Part shown: one piece after another, positions 1-9,162 of the stretch
Layout: every line of letters begins with the position of its first letter
How positions within the stretch are numbered: the first letter of the stretch is position 1
Assembly (NCBI GenBank): GCA_002205965.3
Contig: NADL03000775.1
Span: 806,001 to 870,000 of the forward strand
DNA from: Kappaphycus alvarezii
Lineage: Eukaryota; Rhodophyta; Florideophyceae; Gigartinales; Solieriaceae
DNA: 64,000 nucleotides
Direction of reading: 5' to 3'
Notes under the pieces: model-generated
The model's database searches: none
What the model was told of the DNA's origin: nothing
The model's input: the letters and a program-made list of their open reading frames with translations, nothing else
Made by a program: the position numbers and the translations under genes

Positions 1-575
1 CTACGTCAAACGTGAAAGCGGAGAGGATGGTTGGAACCATCAAACGAGCGATATCTAAAATTATGTCGGAGAATTTAATCCAGTGGGAAGATGGCTTACC
101 AAAAGTGTTACACGGCTATGGTCGAAGAAGAGGAACAAGTGGACGCTCACCATTCGAGCTAATGCACGGAAGGGCTTCTAGAATGTTACAGGGAGACACG
201 GAAAAAATATTATCGATGAAAAGAGTAGAGAAGTCGAACTACTGGCCACCGAAGGCTGGAGATCGCACCACGCGCTAAGAGAGACAAGAAAAAAGGATGA
301 ATAGCCTTCAGTCAAAACTTTTCCAGTCGGCTCTAAAGTACTTTTAGCACACGGAGAAGCAATGCAACAGGCTGTGAAGTGGTCGGCCTTCCAAACAAAG
401 CAATCGAACCCTTGCATCGTCACGGATGAAAGACACCCGCATTATAAGCTCTGTTTGAGATCGAGGAAGAGATCAAGGAGGGCCATACATGCACGTGGTC
501 TGGTCCTTTACATTCAGAGGCCTGAAGAATTCCTTCTCACACACGACTATGCACAACCACGGGGCATAATTATCT
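1..575 (+). pseudogene. Ty3-type integrase C-terminal remnant
   Basis: The 5' edge of the window cuts into a retrotransposon integrase. The reading frame at 12-278 holds the region after the catalytic core: a KAERMVGTIKRAI motif followed by a GYGRRR...SPFELMHG motif, typical of the end of the integrase core in Ty3/gypsy-like and retroviral integrases. The next frame, from about 300, holds the post-core domain with VKWSAFQTK, CIVTDERHPHYKL and RRAIHARGLVLYIQRPEE, the kind of segment that reads a DNA- or chromatin-binding C-terminus. At least one frameshift and a stop near 278 separate the two halves, so it is not a working gene as it stands. The LTR pair and the rest of the element lie outside the window. 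The class is clear; the clade is not. Confidence 0.7.
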
Positions 576-1054
576 TTAACTATAGAATGATTCCTTTGGG
601 AGGAAAAACGGCCTGGGAATGGATCATCTCGATAACGCGGGACTACTACAAACTCCACGTAATCATCCATTTCTACATTAACATATGCCTATGTTTTCGT
701 ACGTTGAACGGACCATTGCTACCTGAAGAACACTTCCGACTATTAATAAGAGTCCTATTTTCACTCCAAAACGGAAGGTTCACGGAAGCAGGTCCAGAGT
801 TTTTGGAAGTAATATATCATTACTCTATAGGAAGGTATGGAATGGTAGCTATCGGAGACTTGTCGCAAACGTATCCGAACATTGTCCGTCCGATTTACGT
901 ATTTCTCAAGAACAACCAAGATGTGCGACCGGGAGGTACGCCTTACCCCCTGATATGGAATATCTACTGGTCCCATATCACTTATGTGAACCTTATGTTT
1001 CCCCGCCACAAATTGGGAACGGCGAGGGTGGGCAAGATCCTCCCGAAGCAGTGA
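576..1054 (+). CDS. Unknown module, copy 1 (continuous with the integrase end)
   Basis: The frame that carries the integrase tail runs on without a stop to 1054 (whole frame 362-1054, 230 residues). Its second half is not an integrase sequence I recognise. It contains ICLCFRTLNGP, a hydrophobic stretch, then GRYGMVAIGDLSQ and NIVRPIYVFLKNN. The same arrangement recurs in the next frame (1221-1646). Either the retroelement carried an extra C-terminal domain that was later duplicated, or a host segment became joined to it. I cannot name a function. Confidence 0.4.
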
Positions 1055-1220
1055 TGATGACCCGAGGAGGACCTCCGGGAGACAACAACCCGCCCAGAAG
1101 AGGTTCTGGTCGTCCCCCAAGAGGACTTCGTGCAGGTCCCAGCCCACTACAACTTCGGCTCTAGACCTCCTTCACAGCCATGCACAGCATACAGTTGGTA
1201 GAAGAAGATTATCTTTTTGG

Positions 1221-1646
1221 TTGCGCAATATATCCGAGGATGCGAACGATGCGCAGGTCATTTCTTATTTCATGATAAGCATCTGTTTATGTTTTCGGGC
1301 GCTACATGGACCGCACTTATCTTACGAAGATTCATTCTTGATGATGCGTGTCTTCTTTTCTTATCGACATCCATTCCTGCGGCATCTTCCAGAAGAATTT
1401 TCATACCATATATATTTTTTCACTCTTGGAAGATTCGGAAGATTCACGGAAGATCTATGTATTCAACCCCACCTCGATATTATCAAACCAATATATGAAG
1501 CCTTGCTACAAAATGAGGTATCAGTAATGCAAACTTACTTTTTGGAGCATCATATTGGTAATCAGTTTCATCCATACCCGTTTGAAAGACCTTACATTTT
1601 ATCAATAAGACAGCGAACACTAACGGAAACAGAAGAAGAACAATGA
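1221..1646 (+). CDS. Unknown module, copy 2 (tandem paralogue)
   Basis: This 141-residue open frame has no ATG at its 5' limit; the first in-frame ATG is near 1271. It aligns along its length with the unknown part of the upstream frame: ICLCFRALHGP matches ICLCFRTLNGP, LGRFGRFTEDL matches IGRYGMVAIGDL, and DIIKPIYEALLQN matches NIVRPIYVFLKNN. The spacing of these blocks is also kept. Between the copies lies a proline- and arginine-rich segment (about 1055-1160). No known domain is recognised. It may be a C-terminal appendage of the retroelement whose integrase ends upstream, or a small host family. Confidence 0.4.
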   Translation: MRNISEDANDAQVISYFMISICLCFRALHGPHLSYEDSFLMMRVFFSYRHPFLRHLPEEFSYHIYFFTLGRFGRFTEDLCIQPHLDIIKPIYEALLQNEVSVMQTYFLEHHIGNQFHPYPFERPYILSIRQRTLTETEEEQ

Positions 1647-2399
1647 AGACGAGTCGGAACGTTCGTCTTGAGCGACGGGGCGTGATAAACTGAAAATTCT
1701 AGATACAGTATTATCTGGCATGCTGCGCTGGCTGCGCCGTCACTGTACTTACAATTTTATTTTCAATTATTTTCAGAGGAATGCTTTGCATCGTACTGTG
1801 GTAGTGCAGATAAAGCACATGGATACTAATACTGTATAGGTGCTACAAATCGTGAGGGTTGAAAACGCGTTGTAAGGGGCCGTTTGCATGAAATGGTAGG
1901 AGTACTTGTGAGCCAGCATACCCGAGCGGGGCGCTCAACAAATTTAGTTGCACACAAAGCATAAAGCAAGTTGGCAGACAACTTCAAGTCAAATCCGAGT
2001 AGTAGGAAGTTGATAGTCAACTTCAGACCCGAGGAACATTTTTCCTACGCTGGTCGCAGAGCATCAGTGGTAGACCCTGCCGCTTCCATACTTGCTTGTA
2101 GCCCTCTCAACTCTCTTCGATATAAATTCTTTTTTGTTCGTTCAACTATACCACGGTAGCACTTTTGTCGCTCGTAACACCTCCTTCTTGGGTAGTTTGT
2201 TCTAAGTATCTCTTCTCCCGATGATACACCCCTATCAGATACGGAAGACGTCATGATCACATTCACGATAAGCTCAGAACCCTCCTCTAGTATCCATCCA
2301 TCTACCTACTCCTCAAGGAGGAGTTCACCTTCCCGTGTGAACATGATCTTACACCAAATGAACGGTACCGCAGGGATATCTTCATCAACGATCTTGAGC
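1647..2399. other. No gene seen; possible LTR remains at the start
   Basis: No convincing coding frame. The sequence just after the unknown module (around 1680) could be the start of a decayed LTR, since it begins TGATAA after an acidic and serine-rich frame end, but no partner repeat is in the window. Confidence 0.25.
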
Positions 2400-2812
2400 T
2401 CTCACTACGCCCACAAGCAATTGAGAGTTTCATAGTGAGCTCCCACACTGCACGCGCTCTACCTCAGTATCGCCGCCGTCTAACTGCCGCTACAGCCGCG
2501 CCATGCAATCGAAGCACAGAATACGCAACGCTACACCGCCCTGTGCTGTACGACGCCCTGTGCTCTTCTGCCAACACCAAGTTTCACCCTTTCGAGTTCG
2601 ATACATATGGTGCCGTCTGGGAATCTGCCCAAGCACTGCTCGCCTTCTTAGCCTCCCACTTCGCTCGTCGCCGTCGTACGAGTTCGAAAACTGAATGCCT
2701 CCACCTCGTCACTACGATCTCGCCCCTCACTCTACAGCTCACGGCGCACGCCGTAATTCGTAGATCCCTTGCCCTAGCCACTCCCGAGTGACCCCTTTAC
2801 TCCTTCAATAAA
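2400..2812 (+). pseudogene. LINE C-terminal end, older copy
   Basis: The frame 2435-2791 and the open sequence just upstream read like the last part of a LINE reverse-transcriptase protein: FHPFEFDTYGAVWESAQALL followed by a basic segment and HAVIRRSLALATPE before the stop. In other LINEs of the window the same place holds 'P...DIYGALGD...FFRRLASFA'. An AATAAA polyadenylation signal lies at 2807-2812, 16 bases after the stop, as in the better-preserved LINE A copies. The upstream part of the LINE is missing or unreadable. Assignment rests on domain position and the shared 3' layout, not on close identity. Confidence 0.5.
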
Positions 2813-3213
2813 GATTTCGCTCCTTCTCCTTTACCTAAAAATGCCGCCGACTCTCCCGCCGTAATTTTAAACTGATGGCAATCTCATTCGTGGTTTCCTC
2901 AGTTCAAGTACAGAGGACTTATTTCCGCACTGGTCGTGGATTATTACTATACTAACATATTAAGGCCCCCTACGGTGTGTTTACGAGTACATCATCTCTT
3001 ATTACGAATAAAACAAGGAGGCATATTGCTGAGCGCTGGGCTTTGGGACTACATGAGTTTGGTTTGGGGGCGGGCTAAGCCAGGTGGCGAAGATATCTTC
3101 TGTAGGCAATCTGTCAACAGATTTTACAGGAAAATCATGTTTTACCTCAATCCTATGCTTCAGCCCTATCTCCCCAAATCCTGTCAACAGCCCCGTACTG
3201 CAACAAGCAGTTT

Positions 3214-3756
3214 TCAAAAAGGTACAAAAATCCTCCTGCAAGTACCGTTTAGACATTCAAACGAATCACAGCAAGACCTCGATCCCGAGCAACTATCACC
3301 TTGCACCCCACACACGACGCATCTCTTCCTGAAACGTAATCCTCTTCTACATGCGACCTGGAATCTTCCACTCCTCAACCCACAACAATCCGCAGTAACA
3401 TCACACTCACTCAACAGAAACGAGCAACACGCTCCATCCCGGCATACCAAACCACGACAACACCGCCTATCCCGGGAAAACACCGTGCAAGCTTCACCCG
3501 AGTTTTGGCACGTCGGCAGTCCCGGGAACGGCCTCCTGCACTGAAATCGCGTGCATACCAGGCCCGGGCAGCACTCGATCTGTGGAAGAAAGTTGCTGAA
3601 ACCGCGGCAGAAGTCGCCAATATTGGCGCAGGTTGAGGGTAATGAGGTTGGGACGGGTACGATGTCGTCGTGAGGCGGGATAATCGCCTCGATCTGATCG
3701 ACAAAATATGAGAGAGAAAGGAGCAAGAAGAGGAGGGATAAGAAGGCTGACTTCAT
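3214..3756 (-). CDS. Secreted protein with four tandem cystine-knot modules
   Basis: An intact 180-residue frame starting with ATG. Residues 1-24 form a strong signal peptide (KSAFLSLLFLLLSLSYF core), followed by a short proline-rich linker. The rest is four consecutive modules with the inhibitor-cystine-knot spacing C-x6-C-xn-CC-xn-C-xn-C: residues 43-73, 83-110, 111-146 and 149-173, giving 24 cysteines. There is no membrane segment after the signal peptide, so it should be secreted. Knottin repeats of this type occur in small secreted proteins of fungi and animals and in some toxins, protease inhibitors and effectors; the fold does not fix the target. Module 3 has wider spacing between its last cysteines and is the least regular. 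It sits alone between a LINE end and a copia insertion and shows no frame damage, which marks it as one of the few likely host genes. Confidence 0.75.
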   Translation of the reverse strand: MKSAFLSLLFLLLSLSYFVDQIEAIIPPHDDIVPVPTSLPSTCANIGDFCRGFSNFLPQIECCPGLVCTRFQCRRPFPGLPTCQNSGEACTVFSRDRRCCRGLVCRDGACCSFLLSECDVTADCCGLRSGRFQVACRRGLRFRKRCVVCGVQGDSCSGSRSCCDSFECLNGTCRRIFVPF

Positions 3757-3862
3757 TTCTTTCTGTTAGTAGGGTTTCAGCAGCTTGATGGAATTGATTC
3801 GGACGGCCCTGGTATGCGATCTTGGGGTAAGGGTGTGGTTAGGGAGATGCAAACAACACTAA

Positions 3863-3870
3863 TATTTATA
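3863..3870 (-). promoter_or_regulatory. Candidate TATA box of the cystine-knot gene
   Basis: TATAAATA on the minus strand, about 107 bases upstream of the ATG at 3756. Position and match are reasonable for a core promoter; the window is AT-rich enough that chance is possible. Confidence 0.35.
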
Positions 3871-5627
3871 CTCGTCGGGATTGTATTTCTCATGGGTCTT
3901 CCAACAGGTTGGTTACAGTTGTTTCTTCGACGAAATAGGAATGCGCAGCCGTCTTTCAACTCTGATGATATGGTTGACTGAAGTCTCACTTCCGATTCGT
4001 GCAGTATAAACAACAGCTTGGAACAGAAAGCGAAAGCTTGGTATGATTCTGTTCCTGAGTTTTATGAATGGCTTCGTCCAGTTATACTGCACTGCGCTAT
4101 CAAATGAAAGCAATGCATGACTACGGGCCAGTACTAGGAACTGTTTGCAAACGGTTTTTGTATGTATCATCATTAGACCTAAATCGCAGTCCACAATAAT
4201 AATGCGGCAAATGAATTCCATGCCACCGCTTTAAACCCCCTCAATGAACGTACTCCTGCATGTAACTATCTCCCGCCACTCTCATGTATGGATTCCAGCT
4301 CAAACGGCCTGTCAAACCCTTCAAAATTTATAAACGGACGCAATGCCATGCACCAAAACCTCCAGGAAACTGCAACAGCGCCATTCGGTTACAGCAAGCA
4401 GGAACATCGAAGCTAGGCATACCCCTCCAAATACTAGATAGCAGTTCTCGCAGCGCCATATACTTTCCTTAATCGAGAATGGAAGGCCGTAGGGTCATTG
4501 TGTACCCTGCAAGGTGACATCCTCGCAAGTCATGTCCGCGGACGTGGTTCAAGGCGATGTAGGTGGAGGTATCCTGAGGCCACTTTGATTTCTCGACGGA
4601 ACTGAAACAAATTGCTTTCCATGGGGGATGGTGCCGCTGTTTACTTAGATAGAGAAGTATGGGTGCATTTACTGTGAGAGTCCGGAGGGCATCTCACTCG
4701 GACATAATGTTTTTTGCTGGTGATTTGAAAATTGATGCCTGTGCCCCCCCCCATCTCCGTCGTTAAAAAAGGAAGTTGTTTGTGGGCTTCATGGGATGTT
4801 CAGAGTTTAAACCGACGACGATGAATTTCGTTTTTGTAGGCAGTGATTGCACACGCAATGATGGTATGCTCGTGTCTTTAATCTGCGAGGGTATATTTCT
4901 GGGGAATTATGCAGTAGTGCAGGGGATGAACATATTGCAATCGATCCGAAAGGCGGCCCGGGTGTGATATCATGCGTTTTGCCGTTGAAACAAGCGGTAC
5001 TAGGGTTGAATTACGTTGACCAATGGTCTAACAGGGATCAGCTACCTGGTAAAAAGGTGAGGGTAAAATATGGCCGCTGGTCACGTTGATAATATTTAGC
5101 TCTTGAGGCGTTTCCTTGCTGGTTGATACACTTCGACAGAACACGTTGTATGAGGAGAAACTGTAAGTGCTGTGTCTCTGTGTAGTTCACTGGAAGTGGA
5201 ATACCTCCAGCCGGTGTCACCAGAATGGAGGGTCCTGTGAAATCATGATCTCCGAGTCACAATCGAGTGAATAGGGCAGATCACTGCATCACATCAGAAC
5301 TGATTCCCTCTTCCAAAAAATAAATGCCTCGACTCCCCTACCAGACTCTAGTTCATGTTCGCTATTTTGTGCAGCTCCCTGTCTAACGCAAACTAGCTCA
5401 GCTCGCCTGCTTTCAAATCAATGTAGTGGCATTGTAAACAGGAACCTAAGAACGTGTTGGTACACACTGACTTCGGTCCGATATTTTACGTGAAATTTGA
5501 GGTGCTCGCACGGTTCAATAATTGATCTAGCAGAAAGAAGGGAAGTTTTAGGTATTTTTACTGTTACCCACATATCTACCACAGTAAATTAAACCCCTAT
5601 TTCCCCTTTTTACTGTTGGAAGGTACC
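3871..5627. other. No gene seen; scattered LINE-tail traces
   Basis: No supported coding region. Around 4650-4690 a minus-strand stretch (GGGTGCATTTACTGTGA) and around 5580-5610 a plus-strand stretch (AAACCCCTATTTCCCC) look like eroded LINE 3' ends of the type common in this window. A run of C lies at 4745-4753. Confidence 0.3.
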
Positions 5628-5632
5628 TTCGA

Positions 5633-5917
5633 TGTGGACAAAACGCACTTGCGATTGAACACAAAGATGAAAAATAGAGGTAATTGATAACAGTAGTTTT
5701 TTCAGACATTACTCAGTTGTGGTATCGGATTTCTATCTTAAGTACTTGTTTTCGGATAATGAACTTGAGTAAGTTGAGTCAAACAACGACCGTTTGAATT
5801 AGAGTGAATCCAAGCGGGTGCCAAGTAACATTAAAAGGAAGCAATACCTGTTCAGCATACTGTAATGCCAAAGCTATAGTATGCTGTTGAGAGTATATTC
5901 ACTCGACCGTCTTCACA
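5633..5917 (-). repeat. 3' LTR of the copia element
   Basis: 285 bp, identical to the repeat at 11401-11685 except for one G/T difference near 5905. It has TG...CA termini and is flanked on the outside by TTCGA. Being downstream of RNase H on the minus strand, it is the 3' LTR. Confidence 0.95.
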
Positions 5918-5928
5918 GTCCCCCCCAT
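5918..5928 (-). promoter_or_regulatory. Polypurine tract of the copia element
   Basis: On the minus strand GATGGGGGGGAC lies directly next to the first base of the 3' LTR, the place where plus-strand DNA synthesis is primed in LTR retrotransposons. Confidence 0.75.
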
Positions 5929-6012
5929 CGAAAGAAAACAGGTTTGCGATTACAACAAGAATAAAACAAACAGGAATGAATTCAGTTGACTAGATATTGG
6001 CATTGGATGTGA

Positions 6013-6500
6013 TTAAGTCGTGTCTTTGCGTATAACCCACTGTTCAATGGGATGGTTCACAATTCCTTCATCGATGATGCGATTAAGTACGGCGTTCTCC
6101 TTTATCTTAGTTAGCGCGTCTGCCGGGTTGTTCTCACTGCGAACCCAAGCGACGTCATTAACTTCCATCCTTTCGTAAGCCGCTCGCATAGCTTGCACGT
6201 CGACCATTAGTCTCTTCTCTGTAGTGGTCGTGTTCTTTACCATGACATCAAACAAAGATTTTGAGTCGGTGAACATTCTGACACGAAGCTTTCTTCCCAG
6301 CATGAGTTCGAGATCATGTTTGACCGTGAGGCCAAAATCCATGCCGTCGGCAAAGGCGTATGTTTCTCCCCCGAGTACAGAACGCACGACGCGACGAGAT
6401 TTGTGAGTGCTGTAATGTAAGATATTGCACTTTCCGTGTTTGTCACAGAGGAGAATGAGATAGCCCAGTTGTGTTGTGAGGTCGTCATTGTCCGCAAAAG
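6013..6500 (-). pseudogene. copia RNase H domain
   Basis: The minus-strand frame ending at 6013 carries the copia-type RNase H. The acidic catalytic residues are all present: E in LGGETYAFAD, D in FTDSKSLFD and D in NPADALTK. The C-terminus (VRSENNPADALTKIKENAVL) matches the usual end of copia Pol proteins. Its N-terminal part, from about 6387 to 6500, must be reached from another frame, so it is separated from the reverse transcriptase by a frameshift. The stop at 6013 is about 85 bases before the polypurine tract. Confidence 0.8.
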
Positions 6501-6627
6501 AACCATCTGCGTAAACGCGGAGATAGAGGGAAGATAGATCCAGTTTGCGTTGGAGAATGCCGCGTTGTGAATGTTTGTGCGCTTGTCTGACGATCTTGTT
6601 AATAAGTGTGATTGATCCGGGTCCAAA

Positions 6628-7676
6628 TTATTTTTCTGTGATTTGAGATGACTTATTTACGGCACAAGCGATGTCAGGACGTGTATGAGTGAGCCATTGG
6701 AGTCGTTGACGGAGTGAACGGAAATCTCGGAAGGTTGCATCAAAGGGTAACGGCTTGATTCGTTTCAGGTATTCGGCTTGATGAAGACGGATACCGGCGG
6801 GAGTGGTCTCAATCTGCATACCGGCGAATTTGAAGGAATCCATATCCCTTGGTTTAGATTCGAACTTGTCTTCCGTTTTCTTTGTAAGTTCGAGAAATGT
6901 ATCTGAACCGGCATGAAGACTATCGTCCACATACATGCCTGAGAGACCAGCGAGTTTGCCGTGAATGGTTTTGGAAAACAAACGATATCCAGAGCTGTTG
7001 CCTGCATACCCAGGTTGTCCTTGAGATGGTTTGTAATGGTTGAATCCCAGTAGTCTCCAGCATCGGTTAAACCGTAGAGCAGTTTTAGAAGTTGCAAAAG
7101 TTGGTTTGGGGCGAGATTGAGCTCCTTTGGTGGTTTGACAAATACGTCCCGTAGCAGTTTTCCTGCGGATTGCAAGTAGGCTTGAGTCACATCCTGTGAC
7201 CAAATTCGAAAGCCGAAAATAGCGGCCAGAGCTGTCAAGAGGCGTACTGAGCTTTGGCGTAGCATGGTTGCAGGATGGACAAGACGGTGTAGTTCCTTGT
7301 CGAGATGTCCTTGAACTACATATCGTGCTTTGTATAGTTCTTTGTCAGTGCCCTTGTTTTTAATCGACAGTAAAAACCGACCTCCCAATATATTTGAGTC
7401 AGAGGGTAGTTCTTCACGCAGTACGACTTGAAAGATGTTTCGGTCCAGTAAACCCTGAATCTCTTTTGCACGAGCTTCATCGAAACGAGGGTCACGATCA
7501 CGTGGATCTCCTGGCCTTAACACCTCAGTGAGATATACTCGGATAGAATCGACCGGTTGCGATAGAGTTGAGAGGGAGTAATGAATATGGGAAAGTAAAC
7601 CTGTGCCATCAGCATCCCTTACCGGCAGTATGTGGTCGAGAGAGTATTGCGCCTCTGCATCGGTCGCTGAACCCAT
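6628..7676 (-). pseudogene. copia reverse transcriptase (two frames)
   Basis: Two overlapping minus-strand frames make up the RVT_2-type reverse transcriptase. The first (6765-7676) begins after the integrase with RFDEARAKEIQGLL, then YKARYVVQGH, SQDVTQAYLQS (palm aspartate) and LLKLLYGLTDAGDYW. The second (6628-7203) continues with LSGMYVDDSLHAGSD, which holds the catalytic YVDD, and ends with HTRPDIACAVNKSSQI. The switch lies near 6985, and needs a single frameshift. All catalytic motifs can be seen; only the frame is lost. Confidence 0.85.
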
Positions 7677-8020
7677 ACGTTGCGTTCAAAGGTCTTTGTT
7701 ACCGTAAAAGGACCGCGCCATTGGTTCGATTTTTCATGCCAGACGTACACCGAGTCTCCGGGATGGACCAGGTAGTCCGTTGCTGGCGGGACCTTTTCAC
7801 GTAGTGCTCGTCGGATTCTTAGCTCGGCTGCGATGTCGGCCATTTCTAGTCGAGCAAGATTCATAGCGCGCATGCGATCAGCATGTGACAAGAGTGGTGT
7901 CGAGTGTGGTGGAAAGCGCGGCACGGATCCAAAAACCAATAAGGAAGGGACTAGGCTGTCTGGACCTTTTGTGTCATTCATGGCCTTTACAGCCAGCTGC
8001 AGTGCCATGTTGTGATCCAA
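7619..8020 (-). pseudogene. copia integrase C-terminal part, frameshifted
   Basis: This frame continues the integrase: LAVKAMNDTKGPDSLVPSLL, LVFGSVPRFP, then a coiled basic segment and the SH3-like end VHPGDSVYVWHEKSNQWRGP, PFTVTKTFE. It follows the preceding frame after a frameshift near 8030 and runs into the reverse-transcriptase frame near 7640, where another shift is needed. Confidence 0.8.
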
Positions 8021-9155
8021 ATCCGGTACGTCCTCCAGGATACGCAGAAAATTCGGCGCAATGGAGCGTGATAACGCTCTCCAACGCCGAGTGCGTTGTG
8101 AGAATGAACCCCGGAAAGCTGTACTTGGATTCCTGCCGTTTTCGCTAGTGTGTTAAACTCTTTGCTTTTAAGCACGCTGTCTTGGTCAATTCGAACTTTG
8201 TCCGGATACCCGACGTATGTTGCGGCCCAACATATGATAAAGGTATTCCAGATTGTTTGGGTGGACTTGTCCGGCAGAAACATGGCGGCCGAAAAATGTG
8301 TGTGTGCATCGACAACGTGAAGAGCGGGTTGTCCCTTTAGCCAGACTAAATCCAGAGCGAGTTCATGGTTGAATACGCATTCACCAGACGGAAAAGACAC
8401 ACGGAATCGATGCGGGCCTTTGCTAAACTTCTGACAAGTGTGACAAGCCTTAGAGATGTCTTCCAATGTACTTAGAGTTTCACTAGAAGTGTTGGAAGGA
8501 TTTGTGCGGCGAAGTAAGTTGTACAGTTTCGTGGCTGACGGGTGCCAAAAATGACGATGCAGTCGCTTAAGTTCTGCTCTTGTGTACATGAGTGTCTTAG
8601 TGTCCCATTGAACGTACATATGTTTATGTCGGCGAACAATTAGGAGTTTCCATCCGAAACGGCGACTGTGGAGTATGTTGTCCACATTGTCAGCTACAAG
8701 CTGGTGCTTGTCGAGGATATCGAGACCGATTAGCATGGGTATGTCCGCGTCGATAACATCAACCGTAATTTCGAGAAAGGATCCATCTGGTGTTGGAATG
8801 CGAATGGGCATGGAGCCAAGACTCATAAAAATGTTGTCCCCAAATTTGAAGCTGTACTGAGAACGATTTAGGCGGAGCTTGCGCTTCAGCATTCGACAAA
8901 GAGCCTTAGCTTGGGGCTTGCCAATACATGAGCGCTGTGCTCCTATGTCCAGGCATGCGCCGTTAAAACTCTGAGAGCTGGATGCGTAGAACTGATCCAC
9001 ACAGTAATAGACTTCCTTCACTATTCGCGTACCAAAGCGTACTGGTGCCGTCGCTCTCGGACGTCTGCTACCCTCATTTCTGCGAGATCTTGTTTTGTCT
9101 GGTGAGCGTCTTAATTCTGGGGCATACTGACTCGCAAGTCGTATGCCCCCGCTTA
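7987..9155 (-). CDS. copia protease and integrase (N-terminal Pol)
   Basis: Reading in the -1 frame from the slippery site at 9156-9162, Pol opens with a basic linker, then the aspartic protease (GACLDIGAQ, with I where most proteases have S or T, and a second conserved block MLIGLDILD), then the HHCC zinc-binding domain (LHRHFWHPSA ... ACHTCQKF) and the DDE core: D in ELALDLVWL, D in RIDQDSVLK, E in GVGERYHAPLR. The frame stays open from the frameshift site to about 8030, where it runs out in the integrase. It has no ATG near its start, which supports expression by frameshifting from gag. Confidence 0.85.
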
Positions 9156-9162
9156 GAAAAAA
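9119..9162 (-). promoter_or_regulatory. -1 ribosomal frameshift signal between gag and pol
   Basis: On the minus strand the gag frame ends CAT TTT TTC TAA. The heptamer T-TTT-TTC (9156-9162) is a canonical -1 slippery site. Slipping back one base enters the open pol frame. Six bases further on starts a hairpin (9149 down to 9119): stem GGGGCATAC with GTATGCCCC, and an inner stem GACT with AGTC closed by four loop bases. Slippery heptamer, 6-nt spacer and a 13-bp stem is the textbook arrangement for programmed -1 frameshifting. Confidence 0.8.

Noticed and set aside
3411-3704. Alternative minus-strand frame overlapping the cystine-knot gene
   Set aside because: Overlaps the signal-peptide-bearing frame in another phase and has no regular motif.
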